A DNA stretch of 22,305 nt from Pseudomonadota bacterium (lineage in GTDB: Bacteria; Pseudomonadota; Alphaproteobacteria; Rhizobiales; Xanthobacteraceae). Position numbers and translations under genes: made by a program. The DNA lies in contig JAFAGM010000100.1 of assembly GCA_023422775.1 (NCBI GenBank), positions 1 through 22,305 on the forward strand, given 5' to 3'. Positions 14,130-22,250 of the stretch are shown piece after piece (within the stretch, counting starts at the first letter, position 1; every line of letters begins with the position of its first letter). The notes below the pieces were generated by a model, which did no database searches, was not told the DNA's origin, and worked only from the letters and a program-made list of their open reading frames with translations.

Positions 14130-14318
14130 ATGGATATGATGGCTATGGTTTCGAGTATGCTCGCGATGCAGGCGGGCGGCACGCAGTCCCAGATTCAGGC
14201 GTCCATCATCAAGTCCAACGCGGACGCCGAGAAATTCGCGGTCCAGACGCTGCTCGGCATTCCCTCGACCACCAATCTCGCGCCCGGCGTCGGCAACAAT
14301 CTGAACGTCACGGCCTGA
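14130..14318 (+). CDS. small protein, possibly YjfB-like (putative motility protein family)
   Basis: A 62-residue frame beginning MDMMAMVSSMLAMQAG, followed by a polar helix SQIQASIIKSNADAEKFAVQ and TLLG, then a Pro/Gly/Asn-rich tail ending NNLNVTA. The layout (Met-rich first helix, a Gln/Ile/Lys helix, LL-G) resembles the YjfB-like small proteins annotated as putative motility proteins; that assignment is weak. GGGAG lies 8 bp before the ATG at 14130; a GTG at 14121 is a less likely start. Codon use is like that of the neighbours. It stands alone between two copies of the family B inverted repeat, convergent with tlpA. No flagellar genes are in the window, and its function is unknown. Confidence 0.6.
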   Translation: MDMMAMVSSMLAMQAGGTQSQIQASIIKSNADAEKFAVQTLLGIPSTTNLAPGVGNNLNVTA

Positions 14319-14340
14319 CGCACGAGAACGAACCTCGGAC

Positions 14341-14440
14341 CTTCATGGTGAGGAGCGCGTCTTCGCGCGTCTCGAACCATGTGGCCCGGCTGGTGCCATA
14401 CATCCTTCGAGACGGCGCTTCGCGCCTCCTCAGGATGAGG
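14341..14440. repeat. long inverted repeat, family B, copy 2
   Basis: Arms at 14341-14381 and 14401-14440 are nearly complementary (CATGGTGAGGAG...GTCTCGAACCATG against CATCCTTCGAGAC...CTCCTCAGGATGAGG) around a loop TGGCCCGGCTGGTGCCATA. It has the same orientation as copy 1 at 13915-14015, with closely matching ends and loop but a different centre (GCGTCTTCGCGC instead of CCGCGTTATCGG). It lies between the convergent ends of the small gene and tlpA, where it could act as a bidirectional terminator. Confidence 0.8.
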
Positions 14441-14471
14441 TCCGACAGGTTGCTCGCGTTGCAACCCCGAA

Positions 14472-15161
14472 TTAAAGACCCGCTTTCACCGGCTGCATCG
14501 CGGCCTTGATCAGCTTGATCGCGTCCTCGCTCGCCCATTCGGCGGGACCGGCGAGGTTGGCGATTTCGCAGCCCTGGCCGTCGACCAGCACTGAAGTCGG
14601 CATCCCCAGCGCCTTTCCGACGCTCTTAAGATCCTGAAAAACCTTGGCTTTCGGATCCGCGAAATATCTGAGCCGGGTCAGATTGGCCTCTCTCAGGAAG
14701 TTTTTCGGCTTCTCGGGATCGCGGGTGTCGATGTTGATGGCGACCACCTCGAATTCCGTGCCGCCGAGCTTGCCCTGCAGGGTGTCCAGCGCCGGCATTT
14801 CCTTGCGGCAGGGCACGCACCAGGTGGCCCACAGGTTCACCAGCACGGTCTTGCCGCGCCAGTCAGATAGCTTTCGGGGTTTGCCCTCGGCGTCCTCGAA
14901 GGCGAGGTCGGGGAGTTGTACCGGGGATGTCGCCATGGTCAGCGCGGCCACCTCGCCATGCGCCAGCGGCGCGATCTTGCGGGCCAGTTCGACCGCCCCG
15001 CTGCAGGCGGAATCGCCGCTTTCGCCGCGCTTGAAGCTGCCGGTGGCATAAACCCCGGCAAATACGGCCAGCGCTCCGGCCACCACGACGCCGGCGGCAA
15101 GGGGAAGCCGGCTCTTTGCGGCCGGGCGGGGCGGGGGCGTGTCGGGCATATCGTTTGTCAT
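14472..15161 (-). CDS. tlpA: thiol:disulfide interchange protein TlpA
   Basis: Membrane-anchored, periplasm-facing thioredoxin-like reductant; in Bradyrhizobium japonicum TlpA is needed for cytochrome aa3 maturation and symbiosis by reducing copper-delivery proteins and the CuA site. Seen in the 229-residue sequence: an N-terminal Pro-rich cytoplasmic stub, one membrane anchor at about 19-41, the active site WATWCVPC (Cys115/Cys118), cis-proline in GMPTSVLVD (Pro188), and text such as KIAPLAHGEVAALTM and AINIDTRDPEKPK, which I recognise from B. japonicum TlpA (about 221 residues). Cys53 and Cys198 could form the second, structural disulfide known for that protein. The start at 15161 has only a weak AGG close by; an ATG at 15149 is possible. 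It is divergent from argH with 117 bp between starts. Confidence 0.92.
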   Translation of the reverse strand: MTNDMPDTPPPRPAAKSRLPLAAGVVVAGALAVFAGVYATGSFKRGESGDSACSGAVELARKIAPLAHGEVAALTMATSPVQLPDLAFEDAEGKPRKLSDWRGKTVLVNLWATWCVPCRKEMPALDTLQGKLGGTEFEVVAINIDTRDPEKPKNFLREANLTRLRYFADPKAKVFQDLKSVGKALGMPTSVLVDGQGCEIANLAGPAEWASEDAIKLIKAAMQPVKAGL

Positions 15162-15278
15162 CCTGTATCAGATACGGCTATGCAGGGCCCATGTTACGGT
15201 CGACTGCGGTCGGGTTACGGCCGAAACGGGCACGGCGTTTCGCCGGTCCGGACGTTAAATGGCAGGGCGCGGGAAGTC

Positions 15279-16670
15279 ATGAGCAACAAGATGTGGGGCG
15301 GCCGGTTCACCGAGCGTCCCGATGCGATCATGGAGGAAATCAACGTCTCGATCGACGTTGACCGACACCTCTATGCCCAGGACATCGCCGCGTCCAAGGC
15401 CCATGCCGCCATGCTGTCGGCGCAGGGCATTATTACCGCGAGTGATGCGAAAAATATCGGCAAGGGTCTAGACACGATATTGTCAGAAATCGACAAGGGC
15501 TCGTTCGATTTCAAGCGCGCGCTCGAAGACATCCATATGAATGTCGAGAGCCGGCTTTCCGAGCTGATCGGTCCGGCCGCCGGACGGCTGCATACCGCGC
15601 GGTCGCGCAACGACCAGGTGGCGACCGATTTCCGTCTCTTCGTGCGCGATACCATCGACGAGACCGACGCCGCGCTGGCGGCATTCCAGCGCGCGCTGGT
15701 CGGCCGCGCGCTGGAACATGCCGCAACCGTGATGCCGGGCTTCACCCACCTGCAGACCGCCCAGCCCGTGACATTCGGGCATCATCTGCTGGCCTATGTC
15801 GAGATGGCCGCGCGCGACCGCGGCCGCTTTGCCGATGCGCGCAGGCGGTTGAACGAATCGCCGCTCGGTGCCGCGGCGCTGGCGGGAACATCGTTTCCGA
15901 TCGACCGCAGCGCGACCGCCCGGGCGCTCGGCTTCGACCGGCCGATGGCCAACTCGCTGGACGCGGTTTCGGATCGTGACTTCGTGCTGGAAACCCTGTC
16001 GGCCGCCTCGATCGCGGCCGTGCACATGTCGCGCTTTGCCGAGGAGATCGTGATCTGGACCTCGCCGCTGGTCGGCCTGGTTCGGCTCTCCGACAAATTC
16101 ACCACCGGCTCCTCGATCATGCCGCAGAAGCGCAATCCGGATGCGGCCGAACTGGTGCGCGCCAAGACCGGCCGGGTGATCGGCGCGCTCAATGGCCTCC
16201 TGATCGTGATGAAGGGGCTGCCGCTCGCCTATCAGAAGGACATGCAGGAGGACAAGCAGGGCGCGATGGAAGCGTTCGGCGCGCTGTCGCTGGCGATCAG
16301 GGCCATGACCGGCATGGTCGAGGACCTCGTGCCGGACGAGGCGCGCATGAAGGCTGCCGCCGGCGAGGGCTATTCGACGGCCACCGACCTTGCCGACTGG
16401 CTGGTGCGGACGCTGAAAATGCCGTTCCGCGACGCCCATCACGTCACCGGGCGCATCGTCGGCCTCGCTTCGAAACAGGGCGTGGCGCTGCACGAACTGC
16501 CGCTGAAGGCAATGCAGGAGGTGGAGCCGAAGATCACCGCCGATGCGCTACGGGTGCTGTCGGTGGAAGCCTCCGTCAAGAGCCGGACCAGCTACGGCGG
16601 AACCGCGCCGAAGAACGTGCTGGCGCAGGCGAAGGCCTGGGCCAAACGGCTGGAAAAAGAGCGAAACTAA
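15279..16670 (+). CDS. argH: argininosuccinate lyase
   Basis: Cleaves argininosuccinate to arginine and fumarate, the last step of arginine biosynthesis; a cytoplasmic homotetramer of the fumarase/aspartase superfamily. Seen in the 463-residue sequence: N-terminal KMWGGRFTERPDAIMEEIN, HTARSRNDQVATDFRLF, the stretch GFTHLQTAQPVTFGHH with a catalytic histidine, and the superfamily signature GSSIMPQKRNPD at residues 277-288 carrying the active-site serine loop. Length is typical. The ATG at 15279 follows GGGAAG; the frame is open far upstream into tlpA, but that part is a shadow. Downstream genes lptM and lysA are on the same strand; a 130-bp gap leaves room for a separate promoter. Confidence 0.97.
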   Translation: MSNKMWGGRFTERPDAIMEEINVSIDVDRHLYAQDIAASKAHAAMLSAQGIITASDAKNIGKGLDTILSEIDKGSFDFKRALEDIHMNVESRLSELIGPAAGRLHTARSRNDQVATDFRLFVRDTIDETDAALAAFQRALVGRALEHAATVMPGFTHLQTAQPVTFGHHLLAYVEMAARDRGRFADARRRLNESPLGAAALAGTSFPIDRSATARALGFDRPMANSLDAVSDRDFVLETLSAASIAAVHMSRFAEEIVIWTSPLVGLVRLSDKFTTGSSIMPQKRNPDAAELVRAKTGRVIGALNGLLIVMKGLPLAYQKDMQEDKQGAMEAFGALSLAIRAMTGMVEDLVPDEARMKAAAGEGYSTATDLADWLVRTLKMPFRDAHHVTGRIVGLASKQGVALHELPLKAMQEVEPKITADALRVLSVEASVKSRTSYGGTAPKNVLAQAKAWAKRLEKERN

Positions 16671-16701
16671 GCCTTGAGGCAAAATTTGGGGAAAAATTTC
16701 A

Positions 16702-16722
16702 CTGCGATTTCGCTGCGATTTC
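16702..16722. repeat. short tandem direct repeat in the argH–lptM spacer
   Basis: CTGCGATTTC occurs at 16702-16711 and again at 16713-16722, separated by one G, so on an 11-bp period close to one helical turn. It lies in a locally AT-rich spacer between argH and the lipoprotein gene and might be a protein-binding site or a chance duplication. Confidence 0.4.
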
Positions 16723-16800
16723 TTGGGTTTCCGTGGCGCATCGGCACTCGCCAGACTGCGGCAATCTTTGTATGGTGCGGCGCGCATTGGGGATTTCGTC

Positions 16801-17061
16801 GTGATCACTAGCTACCGCCCGTCATCGTCGGGATGGGCCATCATCCTTTTGAGCGTGACCGCGCTCACGCTCGGGGGCTGCGGCCGCAAGGGCGGACTCG
16901 ATCTGCCGCCAAACGCGCCGCAGGTGTCTGGCGCGTCGGATACCGAGGCCGGGTCCGCGGCGCAGCCCGGCATCTTCAATCCGACTGGCCGGACCGAATC
17001 GGGACCGACGGCTCCCAAGGGCAGCAAGAAGAAATTCGTTCTCGATCCGCTGCTGGACTGA
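16801..17061 (+). CDS. lptM: LptM-like small lipoprotein
   Basis: Short lipoprotein of the LptM (formerly YifL) type; in E. coli LptM helps the LptD–LptE outer-membrane LPS translocon mature. Seen in the 86-residue sequence: a signal peptide ending in a lipobox-like LTLGGC, immediately followed by GRKGGLDLPP, the conserved mature N-terminus of this family, then a Pro/Gly/Ser-rich low-complexity region ending KKKFVLDPLLD. I choose the GTG at 16801, preceded by GGGG, since it gives a normal signal peptide length; an ATG at 16723 would add 26 residues before the signal. The location directly upstream of lysA (9 bp between stop and start) is the usual rhizobial arrangement as I recall it and implies co-transcription. 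Confidence 0.82.
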   Translation: MITSYRPSSSGWAIILLSVTALTLGGCGRKGGLDLPPNAPQVSGASDTEAGSAAQPGIFNPTGRTESGPTAPKGSKKKFVLDPLLD

Positions 17062-17070
17062 GCGCACGCC

Positions 17071-18336
17071 ATGAACCACTTTGATTACCGTGACGGCGTG
17101 CTGCACGCCGAAGGTGTGAATCTGTCCGAACTGGCGGATGCCGTCGGCACGCCGTTCTATTGCTATTCGACCGCGACGCTGGAGCGTCATTACCGGGTCT
17201 TCACCGAGGCCTTTGCCGGCGAGAAGACGCTGGTCTGCTACGCCATGAAGGCCAATTCCAACCAGTCGGTGCTGCGTACGCTGGCGAAGCTCGGCGCCGG
17301 CGCCGACGTGGTGTCGGGCGGCGAGTTGAAGCGTGCGCTGGCGGCCGGCATTCCGCCGGGCAAGATCCTGTTCTCGGGCGTCGGCAAGACCGAAGCCGAA
17401 CTGCGTGCGGCGCTGGCGGCGGACATTCTCTGCATCAACGTCGAGTCCGAGCCCGAACTGGAATTGCTGTCGAGGCTGGCGGTCGAGGCGGGGAAGACCG
17501 CGCGCATATCCGTGCGGGTCAATCCCGACGTCGATGCCGGTACCCACGCCAAGATCGCCACCGGAAAATCCGAGAACAAGTTCGGCGTTCCCATCGCGCG
17601 GGCCCGCGAGGTCTATGCCCGCGCGGCCAGGCTGCCGGGGATCGAGGTGACCGGCACCGACATGCATATCGGCAGCCAGATCACTGATCTGAGGAAGATG
17701 GAAACCGCGTTCCGGATTCTATCCGATTTCGTGCTGACGCTGCGCGCCGACGGCCACAACATCTCGCATATCGATTTCGGCGGCGGGCTCGGCATTCCCT
17801 ATCACGCCGACCGCGAGGCGCCTCCGCTGCCGTCCGCCTATGCCGCGATGGTGAAGCGGGTGACGCATAATCTCGGCTGCACGCTGATGTTCGAGCCGGG
17901 GCGGATGATCGTCGGCAATGCCGGCATCCTGGTTTCGCGCGTGATCTACGTGAAGCCCGGCGAGGCGAAGAACTTCGTCATCATCGATGCCGCGATGAAC
18001 GATCTGATACGTCCGACCTTGTACGAAGCCCATCACGACATCCTGCCGGTCCGCGAGGCGGCAAATGGCGCTCCAACGATCATGGCCGACGTGGTCGGTC
18101 CGGTCTGCGAGACCGGCGACTATCTCGCGCTTGATCGCAACCTGCCCGAACCGAAGGCCGGCGATCTCCTGGCAATCATGACCGCCGGCGCCTACGGCGC
18201 CGTGCAGTCCGGCTTCTACAATACCCGCGCGCTGGTGCCGGAGGTGCTGGTCAAGGACGACCAGTACGCCGTGGTACGCCCGCGCATCGAGGTCGAGGAT
18301 CTGATCGCAATGGACAGACCGGCGCCTTGGCTGTGA
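17071..18336 (+). CDS. lysA: diaminopimelate decarboxylase
   Basis: PLP enzyme that decarboxylates meso-diaminopimelate to L-lysine, the last step of lysine synthesis. Seen in the 421-residue sequence: FYCYSTATLERHYRVF near residues 29-44, PLP lysine Lys60 in CYAMKANSN, HIGSQI, the glycine-rich IDFGGGLGIPY, the phosphate-binding EPGRMIVGNAG, and CETGDYLA with active-site Cys346 contributed to the dimer partner. Length is typical. The start at 17071 has a weak ribosome site but follows lptM by 9 bp, so coupling is likely. Its end lies 13 bp from the convergent dehydrogenase gene, with no clear terminator between. Confidence 0.97.
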   Translation: MNHFDYRDGVLHAEGVNLSELADAVGTPFYCYSTATLERHYRVFTEAFAGEKTLVCYAMKANSNQSVLRTLAKLGAGADVVSGGELKRALAAGIPPGKILFSGVGKTEAELRAALAADILCINVESEPELELLSRLAVEAGKTARISVRVNPDVDAGTHAKIATGKSENKFGVPIARAREVYARAARLPGIEVTGTDMHIGSQITDLRKMETAFRILSDFVLTLRADGHNISHIDFGGGLGIPYHADREAPPLPSAYAAMVKRVTHNLGCTLMFEPGRMIVGNAGILVSRVIYVKPGEAKNFVIIDAAMNDLIRPTLYEAHHDILPVREAANGAPTIMADVVGPVCETGDYLALDRNLPEPKAGDLLAIMTAGAYGAVQSGFYNTRALVPEVLVKDDQYAVVRPRIEVEDLIAMDRPAPWL

Positions 18337-18349
18337 CCCCGTAGGAACT

Positions 18350-19258
18350 TCACTTCCCCGTCACGCCGCCCTTCGCACCGCCGACCACCACGCCCGCCGC
18401 CTTCTCGATCGGCTTGATCGCGGCGGTGAAGTCCGACTCCGCGCCCTGGTCCTTGATCACGACTTCCCAGAGCCGGCCGACCGCTTCGGCGACCTCCATC
18501 GACAATCCCAGCGATTTCATTTCCTCCAGCGCGAGGCGGACGTCCTTCACCATCAGGCCGGTTGCGAAACCAAAATCGAAGGAACGCGGCAGCACCGAAC
18601 GCGGAAACTTGTCGCGGCTCGCGGTATTCAATCCGGAACCAGCGTTGATGACGTCGATCATGACCGATGGATCGAGCCCCGCCTTGACGCCCATCACCAC
18701 AGCTTCCGACGTCGCCACCATCGCGGTCGCCGAGAGGAAATTGTTGGCGAGCTTCATGGTCTGCGCGGAACCCGGCTTTTCGCCGATGAAGAACACCTTG
18801 CCGATGACATCGAGCGCGGGCTTTGCAATTTCGAAATCGGCGCGTGGTCCGGAGACCATCACGGCGAGCGTCCCCTTCTCGGCGCCGCCGACGCCGCCGC
18901 TGACGGGGCTGTCGATCTGCACCACGTTCTTCTTCGCCAGCAGGCCGTGAATCCTGACCGCCATCTGCGAGCCGACGGTGGAGAGGTCGATGAAGCGCTT
19001 GACGCGCTTGCCCTCGATGACGCCGCCCGAGCCGGTCGCGACCTCGAGCGAGGCCTGCAGCGACGGCAGGCTCGCCAGCACGGTCTCGCAACGGTCGGCG
19101 ATATCCTTCGGCGACGATGCGGCCGCTGCGCCGAGCGAGACGAGTTTGTCGACGGCTTCCTTCCGCGTGTCGAACACGGTGAGTTGATGCCCGGCCTCGA
19201 TCAGCCGGCGCGCCATCGGGAAGCCCATGTTCCCGAGGCCGATGAATCCGATTTCCAT
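18350..19258 (-). CDS. NAD(P)-dependent beta-hydroxyacid dehydrogenase (3-hydroxyisobutyrate dehydrogenase family)
   Basis: Oxidises a beta-hydroxyacid such as 3-hydroxyisobutyrate (valine catabolism), or reduces tartronate semialdehyde, with NAD(P). Seen in the 302-residue sequence: the dinucleotide motif IGFIGLGNMGFPMARRL at the N-terminus, the substrate-binding DSPVSGGVGGAEKGTLAVMV at about 117-135, catalytic Lys169 in MKLANNFLSA, and the family C-terminal domain. Start at the ATG at 19258, preceded by AAGGA; the open frame extends 14 codons upstream to 19300, but those codons come from an inverted repeat and are not expected to be protein. The tail ends in a Gly/Val-rich stretch (VVVGGAKGGVTGK). 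Substrate choice within the family is not resolved, and neighbours give no clear pathway. Confidence 0.92.
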   Translation of the reverse strand: MEIGFIGLGNMGFPMARRLIEAGHQLTVFDTRKEAVDKLVSLGAAAASSPKDIADRCETVLASLPSLQASLEVATGSGGVIEGKRVKRFIDLSTVGSQMAVRIHGLLAKKNVVQIDSPVSGGVGGAEKGTLAVMVSGPRADFEIAKPALDVIGKVFFIGEKPGSAQTMKLANNFLSATAMVATSEAVVMGVKAGLDPSVMIDVINAGSGLNTASRDKFPRSVLPRSFDFGFATGLMVKDVRLALEEMKSLGLSMEVAEAVGRLWEVVIKDQGAESDFTAAIKPIEKAAGVVVGGAKGGVTGK

Positions 19259-19278
19259 AGTGTTGTTTCCTTTTTCGT

Positions 19279-19365
19279 CATTGCGAGCGAAGCGAAGCAA
19301 TCCATCTTAGGGGAGGCTCATCTTTCGGTTTGTGGCGCTATGGATTGCTTTGCTTCGCTCGCAAT
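19279..19365. repeat. inverted repeat, family C
   Basis: CATTGCGAGCGAAGCGAAGC followed by AATCCAT (19279-19305) and ATGGATTGC followed by TTTGCTTCGCTCGCAAT (19340-19365) form long, almost perfect arms around a loop of 34 nt. Each arm also holds the internal tandem GAGCGAAGCGAAGC. It is unrelated to families A and B. Elements of this kind are widespread in proteobacterial intergenic DNA (from memory). It lies in the 271-bp region between two divergent genes, leaving 19366-19529 as the likely promoter region of the downstream gene; I see no clear promoter there. Confidence 0.8.
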
Positions 19366-19529
19366 CACGTTCCTCGTAGTTTTACGGTTCGACGCGGACG
19401 TTACGGGGTGGCGGCCCAGCAGTCACGCCTTCGTGTTATGCGTATTTCCGGGTGTGGGAACCCGCATCGGCCGGGTGCCTCAATGCCGCCGCTGTGCTAG
19501 GCTGATTTGTCGGTAACCCGGAGAGTTTA

Positions 19530-22154
19530 TTGAACGGCGTCTCACCTGACCCCACGCAGCGCGCGCGCGAGCCGGATGCAGTGGCGCGACTTCAACTGAC
19601 GCAGGCCCTGCAACGGGCTCAGTATGCGATCGCGTGGGAGCGCGCCTGGCCCGGCCTTGCCCGGCTCCTGAGCGTGGTCGGACTGTTTCTCGTAGCGTCC
19701 TGGGTTGGCCTCTGGCTGGTACTGCCGTTCGGTGCACGCGCCGCAGGCATCGTGCTGTTTGTTCTGCTGGCACTGGGGGCGCTGTATCCGCTCGCACGTT
19801 TCCGTTGGCCGACCCGCGAAGAGGCATTGAGCCGGCTCGACCGCGGCACCGGCATCCGCCACCGGCCGGCAACGGCGCTGACCGATACGCTCGCGTCCCA
19901 GGACCCGATCGCGCAGGCGCTGTGGCGGGAGCAGCGCGAGCGCACGCTGGCCTCGATCAAGCGGATCCGCGCCGGGCTGCCGTCGCCGCGGCTTGCCATC
20001 CATGATCCCTGGGCGCTGCGCGCGCTGGTCATGGTGATGGTGGCAGCCGCCTATGTCGCGGCCGGCGACGAGCGCAGGATGCGGGTTGCGGCGGCGTTCG
20101 ACTGGAATGGCGTGTTGGCACCCGCCAATGTGCGGGTCGACGCCTGGGTGACGCCGCCGGTCTACACCGGCAAGCCGCCGGTCATTCTTTCGGCTGCGAA
20201 CAGGGACGCGGCTTCGCCCGACAGCGGGCCGCTGTCGGTTCCAGCCGGCAGCACGCTGATGATTCGTTCGAGCGGCGGCAGCATCGACGTTGTCGTGGGC
20301 GGCGGCCTCACCGAGATTGCACCGAGCGAGCCGGCGCCCAAGGGCACCAGCGAGCGCCAGTTCAGGATCGGCGCCGACGGCACCGCGCATGTCCGCGCGC
20401 CATCCAGCCAGCCGCAATGGCGGTTCGCCGCCACGCCGGACCATGCGCCGGTCATCTCGCTGGCCAAGGATCCGGAGCGTCAGGCGCGCGGCTCGCTGCA
20501 GATGTCCTACAAGCTCGAGGACGATTACGGCGTCACCGAAGCGCGCGCCCAGTTCGTCGCCCGTACCGGTGATGCGCCCGGGGATTCAGGCAAGGAAGCT
20601 GCCGGGCAAGCCGCCAAAGAGCCTGCAAGGGATGGCAAGGCTGCGGGGCCACGTCCGCTGTTCGAGCCGCCGCAGTTCGCGCTGGTGATGCCGAATGCGC
20701 GCACCCGCAACGGCGTTGGCCAGACCGTGAAGGATCTCAGCGAAGACCCCTATGCCGGCGCCGACGTGACGCTGACCCTGACGGCGAAGGACGAGGCCGG
20801 CAACGAGGGCAAGAGCGAGCCGTTCAACATGCGGCTGCCTGAGCGGCTGTTCACCAAGCCGCTGGCGCGCGCCCTGATCGAGCAGCGCCGCATCCTGGCG
20901 CTTGACGCCAACCAGAGCCCGCAGGTCTATACCGCGCTCGACGCGCTGATGATCGCGCCGGAACTGTTCACGCCGGAGGCCGGTCAATATCTGGGTCTGT
21001 TCAGCGTGACGCGGCAACTGGAGGCGGCCCGCACCGACCCCGCCTTGCGCGAGGTCGTCGCCAGCCTGTGGGCGCTCGCCGTCACCATCGAGGACGGCAA
21101 GATCACCGATGTCGACAAGGCGCTGCGCGCGGCGCAGGAGGCGCTCAAGCAGGCGCTGGAACGCGGCGCGAGCGACGAGGAGATCAAGAAGCTTACCGAT
21201 AATCTGCGCGCCGCGCTGGACAATTTCCTGCGCCAGCTCGCCGAGCAACTGAAGAACAATCCGCAGCAGCTGGCGCGTCCGCTGGATCCCAACACCAAGG
21301 TGCTGAGCCAGCAGGATCTCAAGAGCATGCTCGACCGGCTGGAGCGGATGTCGCGCTCCGGCGACAAGGACGCCGCCAAGCAGTTGCTGGAGCAATTGCA
21401 GCAGATGCTGGAAAACCTGCAGATGGCGCAGCCCGGCCAGGGCGGCGACAACGAGATGGAACAGGCGCTGAACGAACTTGGCGACATGATCCGCAAGCAG
21501 CAGCAATTGCGCGACAAGACCTTCAAGCAGGGCCAGGATTCCAGGCGTGATCGCATGCGCGGCAAGCAGGGCGACCAGAGCATGGGCGACCTGCAGCAGG
21601 ACCAGCAGGGCCTGCGCGACCGCCTGAAGAAGTTGCAGGAAGAGCTTGCCAAGCGCGGCATGGGACCGGGCCAGCGCGGCGAGAAGGGCCAGCGCGGGCA
21701 GCAGCCAGGTCAGCAGGGCCAGCCAGGTCAGGGCGAACAGGGTGACGGCGAGGATGGGCTCGACCAGGCCGATTCGGCGATGGGCGATGCCAGCGGCAGG
21801 CTCGGCGAGGGCAATGCCGACGGCGCTGTCGACTCGCAGGGCCGGGCGCTGGACGCGCTGCGCAAGGGCGCCCAGAGTCTGGCCGAATCGATGCAGCAGG
21901 GCGACGGCGACCAGCCGGGCGACGGCCCGGGCAATCCCAGGGGCCGCCAGCAGGGCGCTGCCAACTCGACCGATCCGCTCGGCCGGCCGATGCGTCATAA
22001 CGAATTCAACGACGACTATTCGGTGAAGATCCCCGGCGAGATCGACGTGCAGCGGGTCCGCCGCATCCTCGAGGAACTGCGCCGCCGCCTCGCCGACCCG
22101 GCTCGCCCGCAGATCGAGCTCGACTACATCGAGCGGCTGCTGAAGGATTATTGA
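19530..22154 (+). CDS. TIGR02302 / DUF4175-type large membrane protein
   Basis: Conserved alphaproteobacterial protein of unknown function, 874 residues. Seen in sequence: two hydrophobic helices near residues 48-90 and a third near 166-183 (ALRALVMVMVAAAYVAA); then VDAWVTPPVYTGKPPVIL and a beta-rich, likely periplasmic region with KLEDDYGVTEARAQF; a long Leu/Ala/Gln helical region at about 490-700 including ALDNFLRQLAEQLKNNP and repeated LLEQLQQMLENLQ; a Gly/Gln-rich collagen-like stretch at about 711-750; and a conserved C-terminus VDVQRVRRILEELR-like ending LDYIERLLKDY. The TTG at 19530 follows CGGAGAG by 4 bp, and no better start lies downstream. It follows lysA in the usual order but with a convergent gene between. 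A cell-envelope role is likely by structure only. Confidence 0.88.
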   Translation: MNGVSPDPTQRAREPDAVARLQLTQALQRAQYAIAWERAWPGLARLLSVVGLFLVASWVGLWLVLPFGARAAGIVLFVLLALGALYPLARFRWPTREEALSRLDRGTGIRHRPATALTDTLASQDPIAQALWREQRERTLASIKRIRAGLPSPRLAIHDPWALRALVMVMVAAAYVAAGDERRMRVAAAFDWNGVLAPANVRVDAWVTPPVYTGKPPVILSAANRDAASPDSGPLSVPAGSTLMIRSSGGSIDVVVGGGLTEIAPSEPAPKGTSERQFRIGADGTAHVRAPSSQPQWRFAATPDHAPVISLAKDPERQARGSLQMSYKLEDDYGVTEARAQFVARTGDAPGDSGKEAAGQAAKEPARDGKAAGPRPLFEPPQFALVMPNARTRNGVGQTVKDLSEDPYAGADVTLTLTAKDEAGNEGKSEPFNMRLPERLFTKPLARALIEQRRILALDANQSPQVYTALDALMIAPELFTPEAGQYLGLFSVTRQLEAARTDPALREVVASLWALAVTIEDGKITDVDKALRAAQEALKQALERGASDEEIKKLTDNLRAALDNFLRQLAEQLKNNPQQLARPLDPNTKVLSQQDLKSMLDRLERMSRSGDKDAAKQLLEQLQQMLENLQMAQPGQGGDNEMEQALNELGDMIRKQQQLRDKTFKQGQDSRRDRMRGKQGDQSMGDLQQDQQGLRDRLKKLQEELAKRGMGPGQRGEKGQRGQQPGQQGQPGQGEQGDGEDGLDQADSAMGDASGRLGEGNADGAVDSQGRALDALRKGAQSLAESMQQGDGDQPGDGPGNPRGRQQGAANSTDPLGRPMRHNEFNDDYSVKIPGEIDVQRVRRILEELRRRLADPARPQIELDYIERLLKDY

Positions 22155-22250
22155 TCCAGCCGCCTCGCGCGAACTGTCATCACCCGCCTTCGCGCATAGG
22201 CGTTAAGGTATGGCACTCATAAATTGATAGCGACGTCTTCGTGGAGGCTC

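Noticed and set aside
13887..14472. Possible CRISPR-like array suggested by repeated blocks
   Set aside because: There are only two copies, each itself an inverted repeat of about 100 bp, separated by a gene; there is no regular spacer pattern and no cas gene.
15165..15175. GTATC-A-GATAC short palindrome next to the tlpA start
   Set aside because: Five-bp arms are expected often by chance; no second site or known regulator supports it.
16683..16700. AAATTT...AAATTT symmetry after argH
   Set aside because: A purely AT stem is too weak to call a terminator, and base composition alone can produce it.
20586..21998. Minus-strand open frame of 470 codons rich in Leu, seemingly membrane-like
   Set aside because: The leucines arise from reading Gln/Lys/Glu-rich helical codons of the TIGR02302 gene on the opposite strand; it has no ribosome site of note.
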